Positions 16,020 to 24,489 of a stretch of 36,438 bases of DNA are shown piece by piece (position 1 is the stretch's first letter; every line of letters starts with the position of its first letter). The stretch spans positions 1 to 36,438 of the forward strand of contig CAZYAI010000024.1 in NCBI GenBank assembly GCA_964645625.1, in the 5' to 3' direction. Source of the DNA: AB-137-C09 sp964645625 (GTDB taxonomy: Bacteria; Pseudomonadota; Zetaproteobacteria; Mariprofundales; Mariprofundaceae). The translations under genes were made by a program, and so were the position numbers. The notes beneath the pieces were generated by a model. It did no database searches, was not told the DNA's origin, and saw only the letters and a list, made by a program, of their open reading frames with translations.

Positions 16020-17024
16020 CTAATCTCGCAAATTGTAATAGAGTGAATTACCAAACAGCCCACCGCGTTTAAATTGAATATTGGCTACGCCATTCGTTTT
16101 AACGTTTCGATATATCGTTGAATCCAACCCGAATTCCATGTTGGGCAATGTCGGGGCATCTGATGAAAGGATTACGCCGTCTTTATTGAGCTTTTCAAGG
16201 GTGTATGAGACTTGAAATGAGTCACCAAACTCAGCGGCTATTATCAGATCAATCGTTGCAAACGACATTCCTCCGCTAACCATCATCACCCCAGCGGCAA
16301 CAATCGCAGTAAAGGGATTGATCTCTTTTGAAAGCCTTCGAGCTAAAGCATACATACATAAAACAGACGCAATGGCAGCAACCACTCCCATAATAATTGG
16401 GGCAATAACAAAAGGGTAGGCTAACAGACACCAATCATTATAAATGGGAGTGACAACAATACAGCAACAAAAAAGAAGGATACCACCGAAAATAAGATAT
16501 TTCGGAATATCATCGCTGGGATCAGGTGGGTCAATTTCACTGTAATCCCTGTGAACGTTCGATGCCTCTTGAATATGGCTGTCTAACACACTGGACAATA
16601 CAGAGCTGTCATTCGTTATATCACCCTCTATGCGCCAGCGCCTGGAATCCAGCTTCTTTTCCGAAAGCATGTGCCCACCAGCAGGACTCTCCTCTACAAA
16701 CACAAGTCTATGAGGGTCTCTCATTTTACCTTTGGAAAGCTTAGCAAAAGAAAGTTTTTCCCATTGATAATCATAACCAAGCCATTGAAAACCACTAATC
16801 TCAAGCCTTATACCCGATGAATCAACTGTCAGCTTAGCAAACAGTTTGAGTATCCATAAATATGCTATAGGGCTGATAGTTATCAACATCGTTAAAAAAA
16901 CCATGGTTTTTGCAAAAAAATCGATGTCCAATAGCAATATGAAAACAGTCGAAATAACGCCAATAGCAAGAAAAACAATATCTAAAGGGCCAGTATAAAA
17001 CCTGAAAGTAGTCGGATTATTCAT
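16020..17024 (-). CDS. Membrane protein of unknown function
   Basis: 334 residues with two N-terminal membrane segments (about 12-34 and 40-62), a soluble stretch of about 110 residues, then three or four further hydrophobic segments (about 175-275) and a soluble tail. No family is recognised. ATG 17024 is chosen; TTG 17030 is in frame just upstream, and neither has a strong ribosome site. It lies 15 bases after the TPR gene on the same strand and shares its low GC, so the two look like one acquired unit. Confidence 0.65.
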   Translation of the reverse strand: MNNPTTFRFYTGPLDIVFLAIGVISTVFILLLDIDFFAKTMVFLTMLITISPIAYLWILKLFAKLTVDSSGIRLEISGFQWLGYDYQWEKLSFAKLSKGKMRDPHRLVFVEESPAGGHMLSEKKLDSRRWRIEGDITNDSSVLSSVLDSHIQEASNVHRDYSEIDPPDPSDDIPKYLIFGGILLFCCCIVVTPIYNDWCLLAYPFVIAPIIMGVVAAIASVLCMYALARRLSKEINPFTAIVAAGVMMVSGGMSFATIDLIIAAEFGDSFQVSYTLEKLNKDGVILSSDAPTLPNMEFGLDSTIYRNVKTNGVANIQFKRGGLFGNSLYYNLRD

Positions 17025-17039
17025 ATTCAACGAAGCCCA

Positions 17040-18044
17040 TTATTCACTATCATCGTATTGCGTGCCATGCCTGCTGCAATCGAACATTAAACAGGTTTTA
17101 TCTACAAGTGGGTCTAATTGAATCAAAGGTTTTCCTTGAAGAAAAGCAGAGGGGAGCGTTTGAAGGAATTGAATGCTCTTCCTATGATCTGAAACTATTT
17201 CCTGAATCTCTTCGCTGTTTAAACCTTCGTAGTCTTCATTTACTGTTACAATACAGTCAGTATCAATTTGTATTTCTTCTGATATTTTCGCATGAAATAA
17301 GTCAATATCATTTTTGTAATAGGCGTAAGCAATATCAAGGTTACTGTCAAAGGAACAATAGTTGAATAGATCTTTGTGACTTTCACATCGAATAGCAGCA
17401 GCATATTCACCTAAAAAAGCATATATTTTAGCAATTCTTATACCTCCCATATCTTCATAGGGTATTTTCCAATCAATGGCTTGTTCTAAATCTTGCAAGA
17501 GACGTATAGCTGCTTTCTTATGACCAGCAACGGCGTTGACGATGGCTAAATTAAATAAAGCCATGTGGATCACATCCTCTTTACCGACTAATTTTTTAAA
17601 GTAACCCATGGATTCCAGGTACATTCCTAGGTGAAAATAAGCGACACCGATATTGTTTTCTATATCTCGGCTTGGATGCTTTTCGTAAGCAATTTTCAGG
17701 TTTGAAATTGCCTCATGATACTTTTTATTTCCAATTAAAATATTGCCGTAAAGGTGATACGGCATATAAGACTTTGGTTTTTTACTAATACACTCAGCCT
17801 GAAGGTTTAATGCTCGTTTTTGATTCGCTTCAGTTTCAAACTCATAAAAGAGCTGATAGGCGAGATTATTCGCCGTTTTGATCGTCTGCTTGATCTGATA
17901 CGCTCGTTCAAAAAGTTTTAAATCTTCAATAAACTCGCAGGGATGCTCCATATAGCCAATGGCAATTTTGTTCATTAAGTCAGTATCATCGGGTGAGCCT
18001 TCAAGCTCTTTTTCAAATCTTTTTATATCTTCCAATGTGTACAT
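17040..18044 (-). CDS. Tetratricopeptide-repeat protein
   Basis: 334 residues, no signal peptide, so probably cytoplasmic. At least three TPR-like helix pairs are visible in the middle (about 92-195: YHLYGNILIGNKKYHEAISN, NNIGVAYFHLGMYLESMGYF, ALFNLAIVNAVAGHKKAAIR). TPRs bind partner proteins. ATG 18044 has AAAGG upstream. It is AT-rich and lies directly before the membrane protein gene, with which it probably forms an operon. The C-terminal 80 residues are acidic without a recognised domain. Function unknown; a complex with the membrane protein is a reasonable guess. Confidence 0.7.
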   Translation of the reverse strand: MYTLEDIKRFEKELEGSPDDTDLMNKIAIGYMEHPCEFIEDLKLFERAYQIKQTIKTANNLAYQLFYEFETEANQKRALNLQAECISKKPKSYMPYHLYGNILIGNKKYHEAISNLKIAYEKHPSRDIENNIGVAYFHLGMYLESMGYFKKLVGKEDVIHMALFNLAIVNAVAGHKKAAIRLLQDLEQAIDWKIPYEDMGGIRIAKIYAFLGEYAAAIRCESHKDLFNYCSFDSNLDIAYAYYKNDIDLFHAKISEEIQIDTDCIVTVNEDYEGLNSEEIQEIVSDHRKSIQFLQTLPSAFLQGKPLIQLDPLVDKTCLMFDCSRHGTQYDDSE

Positions 18045-18089
18045 ATTTTACCTTTTGCAGCTTTTAAGGCTAAAAATTCGGGTAACTCT

Positions 18090-19292
18090 TTAAGCTTGAC
18101 CGGAAGGGTTTAACAGACTTTCAACCAGTGAAATCCAGTATGCCGCCCCGAGCGGTAGAATGTCGTCGTTAAAATCGTAACGCGGGTGGTGTAGCAAACC
18201 TTCAGTTTTAGCAGTGCCACCGCCCAGCCAGATATAGCAGCCCGGCTTTTGTTGCAGCATAAAGGCGAAATCTTCTGCTCCCATGCTGGGTTGCGGATTC
18301 CTGTTGACCTGCGCTTCGCCGACCAGTTTGGCGGCGACGGCCAGTGCTTGCGCTGTTTCATCGGGTGCGTTGACCGTTGGCGGATAGGGAACCATGCCGG
18401 GGTTGAAAGCCACTTCGGCGCGCACGCCCATGGCCGAACAGAGATCAACCGCGATCTGCTCAATGCGCTGCTTGATCTGTTGTTGCACCGTTTCATTCAG
18501 GCAACGAAAGGTACCGCGCAGTTGGGCATGGTCGGCAATGGCATTCCAGCTGTTGCCGCCGTGTAATTGCGTGACACTGACCACCGCCGACTGCTGCGGT
18601 GCGATGTTGCGGCTGACAATACTTTGCAGCGCCACCACCAGCTGGGAGGCCGCAAGCAAGGGATCATGCCCCTGATGTGGAATCGCCGCATGGCAGCCTC
18701 TGCCGTGGATGTTGATCTCGAAGGTGTCGAAGGAGGCCATCAACGCCCCTGCTTTGGCGGCAAAGTGGCCGGCTGGAATATCGGGGAAGTTGTGCAGACC
18801 ATAAACCGCATCGACGGGGAACTGCTCGAACAGCCCATCATCCATCATGCGCGCAGCACCACCCATCACCTCTTCCGCTGGCTGAAAGATAAAACAGACC
18901 GTGCCATCGAAATCGGGGTGCTGAGCCAGATACTTTGCCGCCCCCAGCAGCATCGCCGAGTGACCGTCATGACCGCAGGCATGCATCCGCCCTTCGTGTT
19001 GGGAGCGATAGGGCAGATCATTCTGTTCCGCAATCGGCAGAGCATCCATATCGGCGCGCAAGGCGATACGTTTGCTAGCGCTGCCAGCAGTGAGTGTGGC
19101 AACCACACCCGTTCCGCCCAGCCCCTGATGCACATCAAGGCCAAACAACTTCAGCTTGTCGGCAATAAAAGTGGCGGTCAGATGCTCCTCAAAAGCCATC
19201 TCGGGAAACTGGTGCAGATGCCTGCGCCACGCCTGCATTTCGGCATGCAAGCTCTGAAAGTCGTCATGAAATATCGATGTATCCACTGGCAT
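18090..19292 (-). CDS. M20-family amidohydrolase (hippurate hydrolase/IAA-amino acid hydrolase type)
   Basis: 400 residues with the M20D signatures: ALRADMDALP (about 76-85), the metal site HACGHDGH, QPAEE with the catalytic Glu pair, and a distal HGGNSWNAIAD and MGAEDF. Such enzymes cleave N-acyl amino acids to the free amino acid with two bound metal ions. The exact substrate cannot be read from sequence. AGAGGA precedes ATG 19292. It lies 81 bases after purT with a hairpin between them, so it may be only partly co-transcribed. Confidence 0.9.
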   Translation of the reverse strand: MPVDTSIFHDDFQSLHAEMQAWRRHLHQFPEMAFEEHLTATFIADKLKLFGLDVHQGLGGTGVVATLTAGSASKRIALRADMDALPIAEQNDLPYRSQHEGRMHACGHDGHSAMLLGAAKYLAQHPDFDGTVCFIFQPAEEVMGGAARMMDDGLFEQFPVDAVYGLHNFPDIPAGHFAAKAGALMASFDTFEINIHGRGCHAAIPHQGHDPLLAASQLVVALQSIVSRNIAPQQSAVVSVTQLHGGNSWNAIADHAQLRGTFRCLNETVQQQIKQRIEQIAVDLCSAMGVRAEVAFNPGMVPYPPTVNAPDETAQALAVAAKLVGEAQVNRNPQPSMGAEDFAFMLQQKPGCYIWLGGGTAKTEGLLHHPRYDFNDDILPLGAAYWISLVESLLNPSGQA

Positions 19293-19313
19293 ATTGTCCT
19301 CTGTAACATCTAA

Positions 19314-19345
19314 CCTCCCCCTTTGAAAAAGGGGGATCGAGGGGG
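19314..19345. repeat. CCCCCTTT hairpin repeat between purT and the amidohydrolase
   Basis: CCCCCTTT (19318-19324 region) pairs with AAAGGGGG across a 2-3-base loop, followed by ATCGAGGGGG. This kind of C/G-tract hairpin is a common dispersed intergenic repeat in proteobacteria. It may attenuate read-through from purT, but there is no T-run after it on the minus strand. Confidence 0.6.
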
Positions 19346-19373
19346 ATTTATTCTTTAATCATCACCAGCGAAT

Positions 19374-20555
19374 TCACAGCGTAACCTGAATCGCAGCCAT
19401 GGCGGCATTGGCTTTGGCACGTGCCTGTTCAATACTATCGCCACGGGCCAGCGCAACGGCCATGCGTCGCTTGCCGCTTACTTCTGGTTTGCCAAACAGC
19501 CGTAGCTGTGTATCGGGTTCAGCCAGTGCCTGCGTCAAACCACCAAAGACAACATTGGCAGAACTCCCTTCGACCACCAGCGGCGAAGAGGCGGCTGGCC
19601 CATACTGCACAATATTGGGGATCGGCAGACCGAGAATGGCTCGCGCATGCAGGGCAAACTCGGAGAGATCCTGCGAGATCAATGTCACCATGCCTGTATC
19701 ATGCGGTCTGGGCGATACCTCGCTGAAATAGACGGCATCACCTTTGATGAACAGCTCGACACCAAAGATACCATCACCACCCAGTGCCGTGGTCACCTGC
19801 TCGGCCATGTTTTTCGATGCTTGCAGTGCCACATCGCTCATCGGGTGCGGTTGCCAGGACTCACGGTAATCACCATCGCGCTGAACATGACCAATAGGTG
19901 CGCAAAAGGTGGTCTGTCCGCCATGACGAATGGTGAGCAGGGTAATTTCGTAATCAAAATCGATGAACCCTTCAACAATCACACGACCGCCCCCTGCCCT
20001 GCCGCCCTCCTGCGCATATTGCCATGCTGCTGCAATTTGATCGTTGGCACGAATAACACTCTGACCCTTGCCCGAAGAGCTCATCACGGGTTTCACCACA
20101 CAGGGGAGCCCAAGCTGCGTCACGGCTTCGATAAAGGCAGCCTCGGTGTCGGCAAAATGGTAGGGAGAGGTGGGCAGTTCCAGCTCTTCGGCGGCAAGAC
20201 GGCGTATGCCTTCGCGATTCATGGTCAGCAGCGTGGCGCGCGCCGTAGGGATGACACGAAAGCCCTCCTGCTCCAATTCGACCAATGTTTGGGTGGCAAT
20301 CGCCTCCACCTCGGGCACGATATAGTGCGGCTGCTCCAGTTCAACAATGCGGCGCAATTCGGCAGCATCAAGCATGTCAATCACATGACAGCGGTGAGCT
20401 ACCTGCATCGCTGGCGCATGGGCATAGCGATCCACAGCGATCACCTCTACACCAAGCCTTTGCAGTTCAATGACCAGCTCTTTACCCAGCTCGCCAGCAC
20501 CCAACAACAACAAACGGGTGGCTGATGCGCTATGCGGTGTTCCCAATGTAATCAT
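19374..20555 (-). CDS. purT: Formate-dependent phosphoribosylglycinamide formyltransferase
   Basis: 393 residues (E. coli 392). An ATP-grasp enzyme that makes formyl-GAR from formate, ATP and GAR in purine synthesis. The N-terminus ATRLLLLGAGELGKE, the block LTMNREGIRRLAAEELELPT, the PVMSSSGKGQS loop and SPRPHDTGMVTLISQ are all diagnostic. Start ATG 20555 fits the E. coli N-terminus and has GGAGAGG upstream; the frame extends eight codons further but lacks support. There is no convincing PurR box in the upstream gap. Confidence 0.95.
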   Translation of the reverse strand: MITLGTPHSASATRLLLLGAGELGKELVIELQRLGVEVIAVDRYAHAPAMQVAHRCHVIDMLDAAELRRIVELEQPHYIVPEVEAIATQTLVELEQEGFRVIPTARATLLTMNREGIRRLAAEELELPTSPYHFADTEAAFIEAVTQLGLPCVVKPVMSSSGKGQSVIRANDQIAAAWQYAQEGGRAGGGRVIVEGFIDFDYEITLLTIRHGGQTTFCAPIGHVQRDGDYRESWQPHPMSDVALQASKNMAEQVTTALGGDGIFGVELFIKGDAVYFSEVSPRPHDTGMVTLISQDLSEFALHARAILGLPIPNIVQYGPAASSPLVVEGSSANVVFGGLTQALAEPDTQLRLFGKPEVSGKRRMAVALARGDSIEQARAKANAAMAAIQVTL

Positions 20556-21007
20556 GCGATCCTCTCCTTCATCATGCAATTGAGCAGATATTGGCTCTGA
20601 AATAAAAAAAGGGAAGTTTAACGTCCGTTTTCACGGCAACAGATGAGGCGTATAATCAACGGGCATGCTGTTTTTACGCATTGTGGCAAAGTTATTACAT
20701 CGCACAGCGTGTAAAGAATGGCATCTTCGTCAACGGAACAACGAATGATTTACTGCTCAATGATTAACTGATTGAGCAACAGCATCAACCCGACATTCCG
20801 CACCCCCAAATGAAAATTTAACAATTAACTTTTTCATATATTTCAGTATCTTAGATTAATTTAACCTTGTGGGTTCTAGCAGTTATTATTAAGGGAGCTA
20901 CACCGTAAGTATTAATTTATCGAATTCAAACCTAAATCCAAGTAGTTTCAAAAAACAAAAATCCCTTATCGTGCAACATTTCTTGTTGATTTCATTAATT
21001 AGCAGAA
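20556..21007. other. Gap between purT and hepT, partly a MITE-like insertion
   Basis: No clear gene. The half next to purT holds the purT leader and a possible plus-strand promoter (20628-20656). Bases 20790-21007 belong to a very AT-rich MITE-like element that continues into the end of hepT. A 27-codon frame starting at 20665 has no ribosome site or features and is not called. Confidence 0.6.
20628..20656 (+). promoter_or_regulatory. Possible sigma-70 promoter with no gene behind it
   Basis: TTTTCA (20628-20633), 17-base spacer, perfect TATAAT (20651-20656), pointing away from purT. The next 130 bases contain no gene, and it would run antisense toward hepT. It could produce a small or antisense RNA. 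Confidence 0.35.
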
Positions 21008-21034
21008 TCATGGATGAGGGGTGCGGAATGTCGG
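20790..21034. mobile_element. MITE-like insertion with 17-bp terminal inverted repeats
   Basis: The ends CCGACATTCCGCACCCC (20790-20806) and its exact reverse complement (21018-21034) enclose about 210 very AT-rich bases with no coding frame. Directly outside, ATCAAC occurs on both sides (20784-20789 and 21035-21040), a 6-bp target-site duplication. The insertion lies in the last codons of hepT. Its transposase family cannot be told from this window. Confidence 0.85.
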
Positions 21035-21481
21035 ATCAACAATTGTTTGCAGGGTTTCGACGCCATCTCTTGCGGTTAATAACGCATCAAGAAATAGTTG
21101 AGCATCAAACATGTACTCGTGTACCAGCTGAATCCGCAAACAGCGTAAGGCAATGAACTCTTCTGATGAAACGACCCACCCCATGCGTTCAGCAAAAACC
21201 AGTGTATCAATCATCGATTTGGTGCGTTCACCGTATAACTTGGCAAATACAGGCAACAGTTTTTCACCGACATGATCTTGTAAACGAGCAAAGCGACTGA
21301 CAAACGCTTCTATTTTCTCTGATCGCTCAGGGTGTTCGGGAAGTGACACAACCCATGAATGGTCAATATGTTGCTCGAACAAAGTGCCGTGGGTGTAGGC
21401 AAGGTGTGCTGCTTCTCTTTGCACCAATTCCAACGTTAATTGTGCTGTTTGTCTGTGTTCGGCTACCAACAGAGGCTTCAT
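21008..21481 (-). CDS. hepT: HEPN toxin HepT, C-terminus altered by an insertion
   Basis: 157 residues, HEPN-fold ribonuclease toxin. The active-site motif Rx4HxY is intact as RIQLVHEY (near residue 115); in characterised systems the Arg/His cleave RNA and the Tyr is AMPylated by MntA. It starts inside the mntA stop (ATGA, 21478-21481). The last eight codons (PTFRTPHP) are the terminal repeat of the MITE-like insertion. If the element and one target copy are removed, the frame continues VD-AVAQSVNH and stops at 20757, nearly the same length. The tail lies outside the catalytic motif, so the toxin may still work. Confidence 0.85.
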   Translation of the reverse strand: MKPLLVAEHRQTAQLTLELVQREAAHLAYTHGTLFEQHIDHSWVVSLPEHPERSEKIEAFVSRFARLQDHVGEKLLPVFAKLYGERTKSMIDTLVFAERMGWVVSSEEFIALRCLRIQLVHEYMFDAQLFLDALLTARDGVETLQTIVDPTFRTPHP

Positions 21482-21786
21482 AAACGAACTCCGGTGCTTT
21501 TGGCAATGTCAAAAATAGGTGCATGCTCGGTTTTACAATCTTTGAGTAAAACATCTACTTTTCGATCACCAAGACGTAAGATGATTTTGGCATAAATATG
21601 GCAGATGGCTTTGATCCGACTGGGTATATCCGCTGTTGTTTCCACAAACAGATCAATGTCTCCACCGCGTAACGTGTCATCAGCACGGGAGCCAAAAAGC
21701 CACAGATCATACGGGCAGGATTCGCCGAGCACAGCTGTCACAGACTCTTTAATGGCAGTGATTTCAGCGATAGATAAACGCGCCAT
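21478..21786 (-). CDS. mntA: Nucleotidyltransferase antitoxin MntA
   Basis: 102 residues, minimal nucleotidyltransferase. The signature GSRADDTLRGGDIDL supplies the GS motif and the metal-binding DxD. MntA neutralises HepT by AMPylating its Tyr. ATG 21786 has GGAG seven bases upstream; GTG 21798 is in frame but would contain that ribosome site. Gene order antitoxin then toxin with a 4-base overlap is typical of the MntA-HepT module, which often lives in defence or mobile regions. Confidence 0.88.
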   Translation of the reverse strand: MARLSIAEITAIKESVTAVLGESCPYDLWLFGSRADDTLRGGDIDLFVETTADIPSRIKAICHIYAKIILRLGDRKVDVLLKDCKTEHAPIFDIAKSTGVRL

Positions 21787-21804
21787 ACACAACTCCACGG
21801 GGGG

Positions 21805-21996
21805 AAGCAGGTGACCAAAATTATTTTAACATTTTGTAACTTGTCTATTCCGCGATCTTCGGCGTTACAAAAACGTTATGCATTAAAAGGCAATCGCTCT
21901 GCCGCGCCTTTGGCTTGCCAATACGTCCGTTTTTGTGCCTTGAATATCGCAAAATATACTGCGTTAAAATGTTAAAATAATTATGCCCACCTACTT
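21805..21996. repeat. Large foldback element, family B
   Basis: An approximately 190-bp imperfect palindrome. The outer arms contain an exact 17-bp match, AATTATTTTAACATTTT (21819-21835), with its reverse complement at 21966-21982, and pairing continues inward through GCGAT, GGC and CAAAAACG blocks to near the centre (about 21895). It differs from the neighbouring family A element except for an AGTAGGTG-like edge. It resembles a MITE or foldback repeat. Confidence 0.75.
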
Positions 21997-22007
21997 ACTT
22001 TTCAGAT

Positions 22008-22126
22008 TATTCGTTCACGTGCCCCCTGTTATTTTGTCAGCAAGGCGAAAACGCGCAGTTTACGCTTTGGTAAATGAGCATTTTCAACGCCGCTGACGGA
22101 ATCACAGGGGAGTAGGTGAACGGATA
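22008..22126. repeat. Foldback repeat, family A copy 2
   Basis: A 119-bp imperfect palindrome with ends TATTCGTTCAC (22008-22018) and GTGAACGGATA (22116-22126), nested GTCAGC/GCTGAC, GGCG/CGCC and TTTAC/GTAAA pairs. Its core (CAAGG, AAA, CGCGCAG, TAC then GTA, TGAGCA, TTT, ACGC, ACGGA) aligns with the minus strand of 2203-2313. It ends eight bases after pheT and may act as that operon's transcription end. Confidence 0.75.
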
Positions 22127-22134
22127 CCGAAAGA

Positions 22135-24489
22135 TTAACGCAACTGACCCTTAAGACGGCTGCTTACGTTGTCGATGATAGTGGCGGCAATCGCGTCACA
22201 AGCATCTTGTTGCAGGGTGCGCTTGGCATCCTGCATGGTTATACGAATGCCGATACTGACCATACCAGGCTCAATACCCTGACCACGGTAGACATCAAAA
22301 ATGCGTACATCGGTTACCGTATTGCCGCCACCTTTGCGTGCCTGCTCCAACAACGCATCAGCCGTGGTGCTGTCAGGTAATAAAAAGACCAAGTCACGTT
22401 CCACCGATGGGTACTCAGGAATGGGGCTGAATTTGGATCGCTTGGCTTCGGGTAGTAGGTCACAGTTGATCTCTGCAACATAGACAGGGGCATCCAGATC
22501 GAAACTGGCTGCTAAATCTGCATCGACACGGGCAATGCGGCCAACGCAATAGCGTCCGGCACGCACTTCGGCAACCTGCCCTGCCTGCAAGCCACAATGT
22601 GGGTCTAAAGCAGCCTGCATGCGCGGTGTCACACCCTGACTCTGTAGCCAATCTTCGACGGCGCCTTTAAGGTCGTAAAAATCAGCATTACGGGCTTTTT
22701 GATGCCATGTATCTGACTGCACTTCGCCCGTCATCAACCAGCTCATGACGTTGTGTTCGTGGAAGTCACCATCGCGTTGTTCATAGGTGCGACCGTATTC
22801 AACCACGGCCATCCCTTTTTGTTGGCGATTCATATTGTGCTGCGCAATTGCTAACAAACCGGGCCAAACACTGCGACGCATCACGCTCATGGCTTCGGAA
22901 ATAGGGTTTTGCAACACCACATCCGCAGCGGCATCCTCCACAAACAGACGTTGTGCTTGCGGCGATACAAAAGCGTAACTAATGACTTGATCAAAGCCAT
23001 GGTGCAGTGCTTGCGCAATCAGGTCACGCGGTACTGGCGTGCTGATCATGGTGGTGGTGGGAAGTTCGGCAGGAATAGCATCGTAACCGATGATACGGGC
23101 GTACTCTTCGCTCAAATCTTCGGCCAGGCTGACATCATGACGCCAGCTTGGTACACCAATATGCAGCATGCCATCTTGACGCTCGATGGCAAAACCCATG
23201 CGTTGCAATACCGCATCAATGCGTTCCTCAATCGGCATGCCAAGACGTTTGGCAATGCGTTCAACACTGACATCCAGGCTGGCGTGGTTCAGCCATGCCG
23301 TAGCATCACCAACACGGTTTACGACGCTGGCCTGACCACCAAAGAGTTCGATGATCATGCTGCTGGCACGTTCCATTGCCACATCAACCATAGCGGCATC
23401 GACACCGCGCTCAAAACGCATCGATGCTTCAGAAACCATGCCGTGGGTGCGTCGTGTAAGACTGATATGAGCAGGGCGGAAAAAGGCGGATTCCAACACA
23501 ATGTCGGTGGTGCTGGCGGTAACGCCCGAGGCTTTTGAACCCATGATGCCAGCCATGGCCAATACGTGGCGATCATCAGCAATCAATAAATCACCTGCAT
23601 TGAGATCAATATGGCGATCATCCAAGCCATCAAAACCTTCACCTTGCAGCGCACTGCGAATGTGCAGATCACCGTCAATCTGTGCTGCATCAAAGGCGTG
23701 CATGGGCTGACCCATATCCAGCATGATGTAGTTCAACACATCGACCACGCCATTAACAGGACGTTGCCCCGCTGCAACCAAACGCGCTTGTAACCATGCA
23801 GGGGAATCACTGACTGTCACCCCTTGAATACGGCGCGCAAGGTAGTAAGGGCAATCGTTTACTGCATCATGACGGATGTTGACTGAGGAGTCTGCTGCAT
23901 GATTCACAGAAGTATATGCAGGTGTTTTTAACGGCACGTTAAAGTCTGCTGCCAGTTCCCGTGCCAAGCCTTGGACGCTCATGCAGTCGCCGCGATTCGG
24001 CGTGATGGACAGGTCGATGATGGCTGTTTCAAGTTGCAAAAACTCACCCATTGTCTGCCCAATAGGCGCGTCCTTAGGTAAAATCAGCAAGCCTTCAGCA
24101 TCCTCTGCCAGCCCTAGTTCTGCTTCGGAGCAGCACATGCCGAAACTGGTTTCGCCACGTACCTTCCCTTTTTTGATGACCATACCATTAGGTAGTGCCG
24201 CACCGATGATTGCTACGGGGATTTTATCTCCCACATCCATATTGCTTGCACCACAAACAATGGCAAGCGGAGCTTCGGCAGCAATATCAACCTGCAACAA
24301 GCTCAAACGGTCAGCATTAGGGTGTGGTTCTTTGCTTAAAATATGACCAACACGCACCTTTTCTAGGCTTTGGCGTGGGTATTCGATGGCTTCGACTTCA
24401 TGCCCCAAGCGTACCAAGGCGGCGGCAATATCATCCACCGAGGCGGTCAGTTCAACGTATTCATTCAACCAAGATAATGCCAGTCTCAT
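22135..24489 (-). CDS. pheT: Phenylalanyl-tRNA synthetase beta subunit
   Basis: 784 residues, normal length. Visible in order: N-terminal region with the tRNA-binding OB fold (about 39-150, VRVGHILSKEPHPNADRLSL), B3/B4 editing domain (about 200-370), B5 domain, the synthetase-like core, and the C-terminal anticodon-binding FDX-ACB domain (about 690-784, FSPIPEYPSVERDLVFLLP). It forms the alpha2-beta2 enzyme with PheS. Its start overlaps the pheS stop by 4 bases (24486-24489), so translation is coupled. ihfA, which follows pheT in E. coli, is not present here. Confidence 0.97.
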   Translation of the reverse strand: MRLALSWLNEYVELTASVDDIAAALVRLGHEVEAIEYPRQSLEKVRVGHILSKEPHPNADRLSLLQVDIAAEAPLAIVCGASNMDVGDKIPVAIIGAALPNGMVIKKGKVRGETSFGMCCSEAELGLAEDAEGLLILPKDAPIGQTMGEFLQLETAIIDLSITPNRGDCMSVQGLARELAADFNVPLKTPAYTSVNHAADSSVNIRHDAVNDCPYYLARRIQGVTVSDSPAWLQARLVAAGQRPVNGVVDVLNYIMLDMGQPMHAFDAAQIDGDLHIRSALQGEGFDGLDDRHIDLNAGDLLIADDRHVLAMAGIMGSKASGVTASTTDIVLESAFFRPAHISLTRRTHGMVSEASMRFERGVDAAMVDVAMERASSMIIELFGGQASVVNRVGDATAWLNHASLDVSVERIAKRLGMPIEERIDAVLQRMGFAIERQDGMLHIGVPSWRHDVSLAEDLSEEYARIIGYDAIPAELPTTTMISTPVPRDLIAQALHHGFDQVISYAFVSPQAQRLFVEDAAADVVLQNPISEAMSVMRRSVWPGLLAIAQHNMNRQQKGMAVVEYGRTYEQRDGDFHEHNVMSWLMTGEVQSDTWHQKARNADFYDLKGAVEDWLQSQGVTPRMQAALDPHCGLQAGQVAEVRAGRYCVGRIARVDADLAASFDLDAPVYVAEINCDLLPEAKRSKFSPIPEYPSVERDLVFLLPDSTTADALLEQARKGGGNTVTDVRIFDVYRGQGIEPGMVSIGIRITMQDAKRTLQQDACDAIAATIIDNVSSRLKGQLR

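Larger units (their letters stand above)
21787..22134. other. Gap between mntA and pheT, two foldback elements
   Basis: The 348 bases contain almost nothing but two large imperfect palindromes (21805-21996 and 22008-22126). No gene is seen. The mntA promoter must lie in or next to the first. Confidence 0.6.

Noticed and set aside
19647..20525. 292-codon plus-strand frame opposite purT
   Set aside because: Antisense shadow of purT with no family features.
20665..20748. 27-codon frame behind the possible promoter at 20628-20656
   Set aside because: No ribosome site, no conserved feature; kept only as a possible untranslated RNA.
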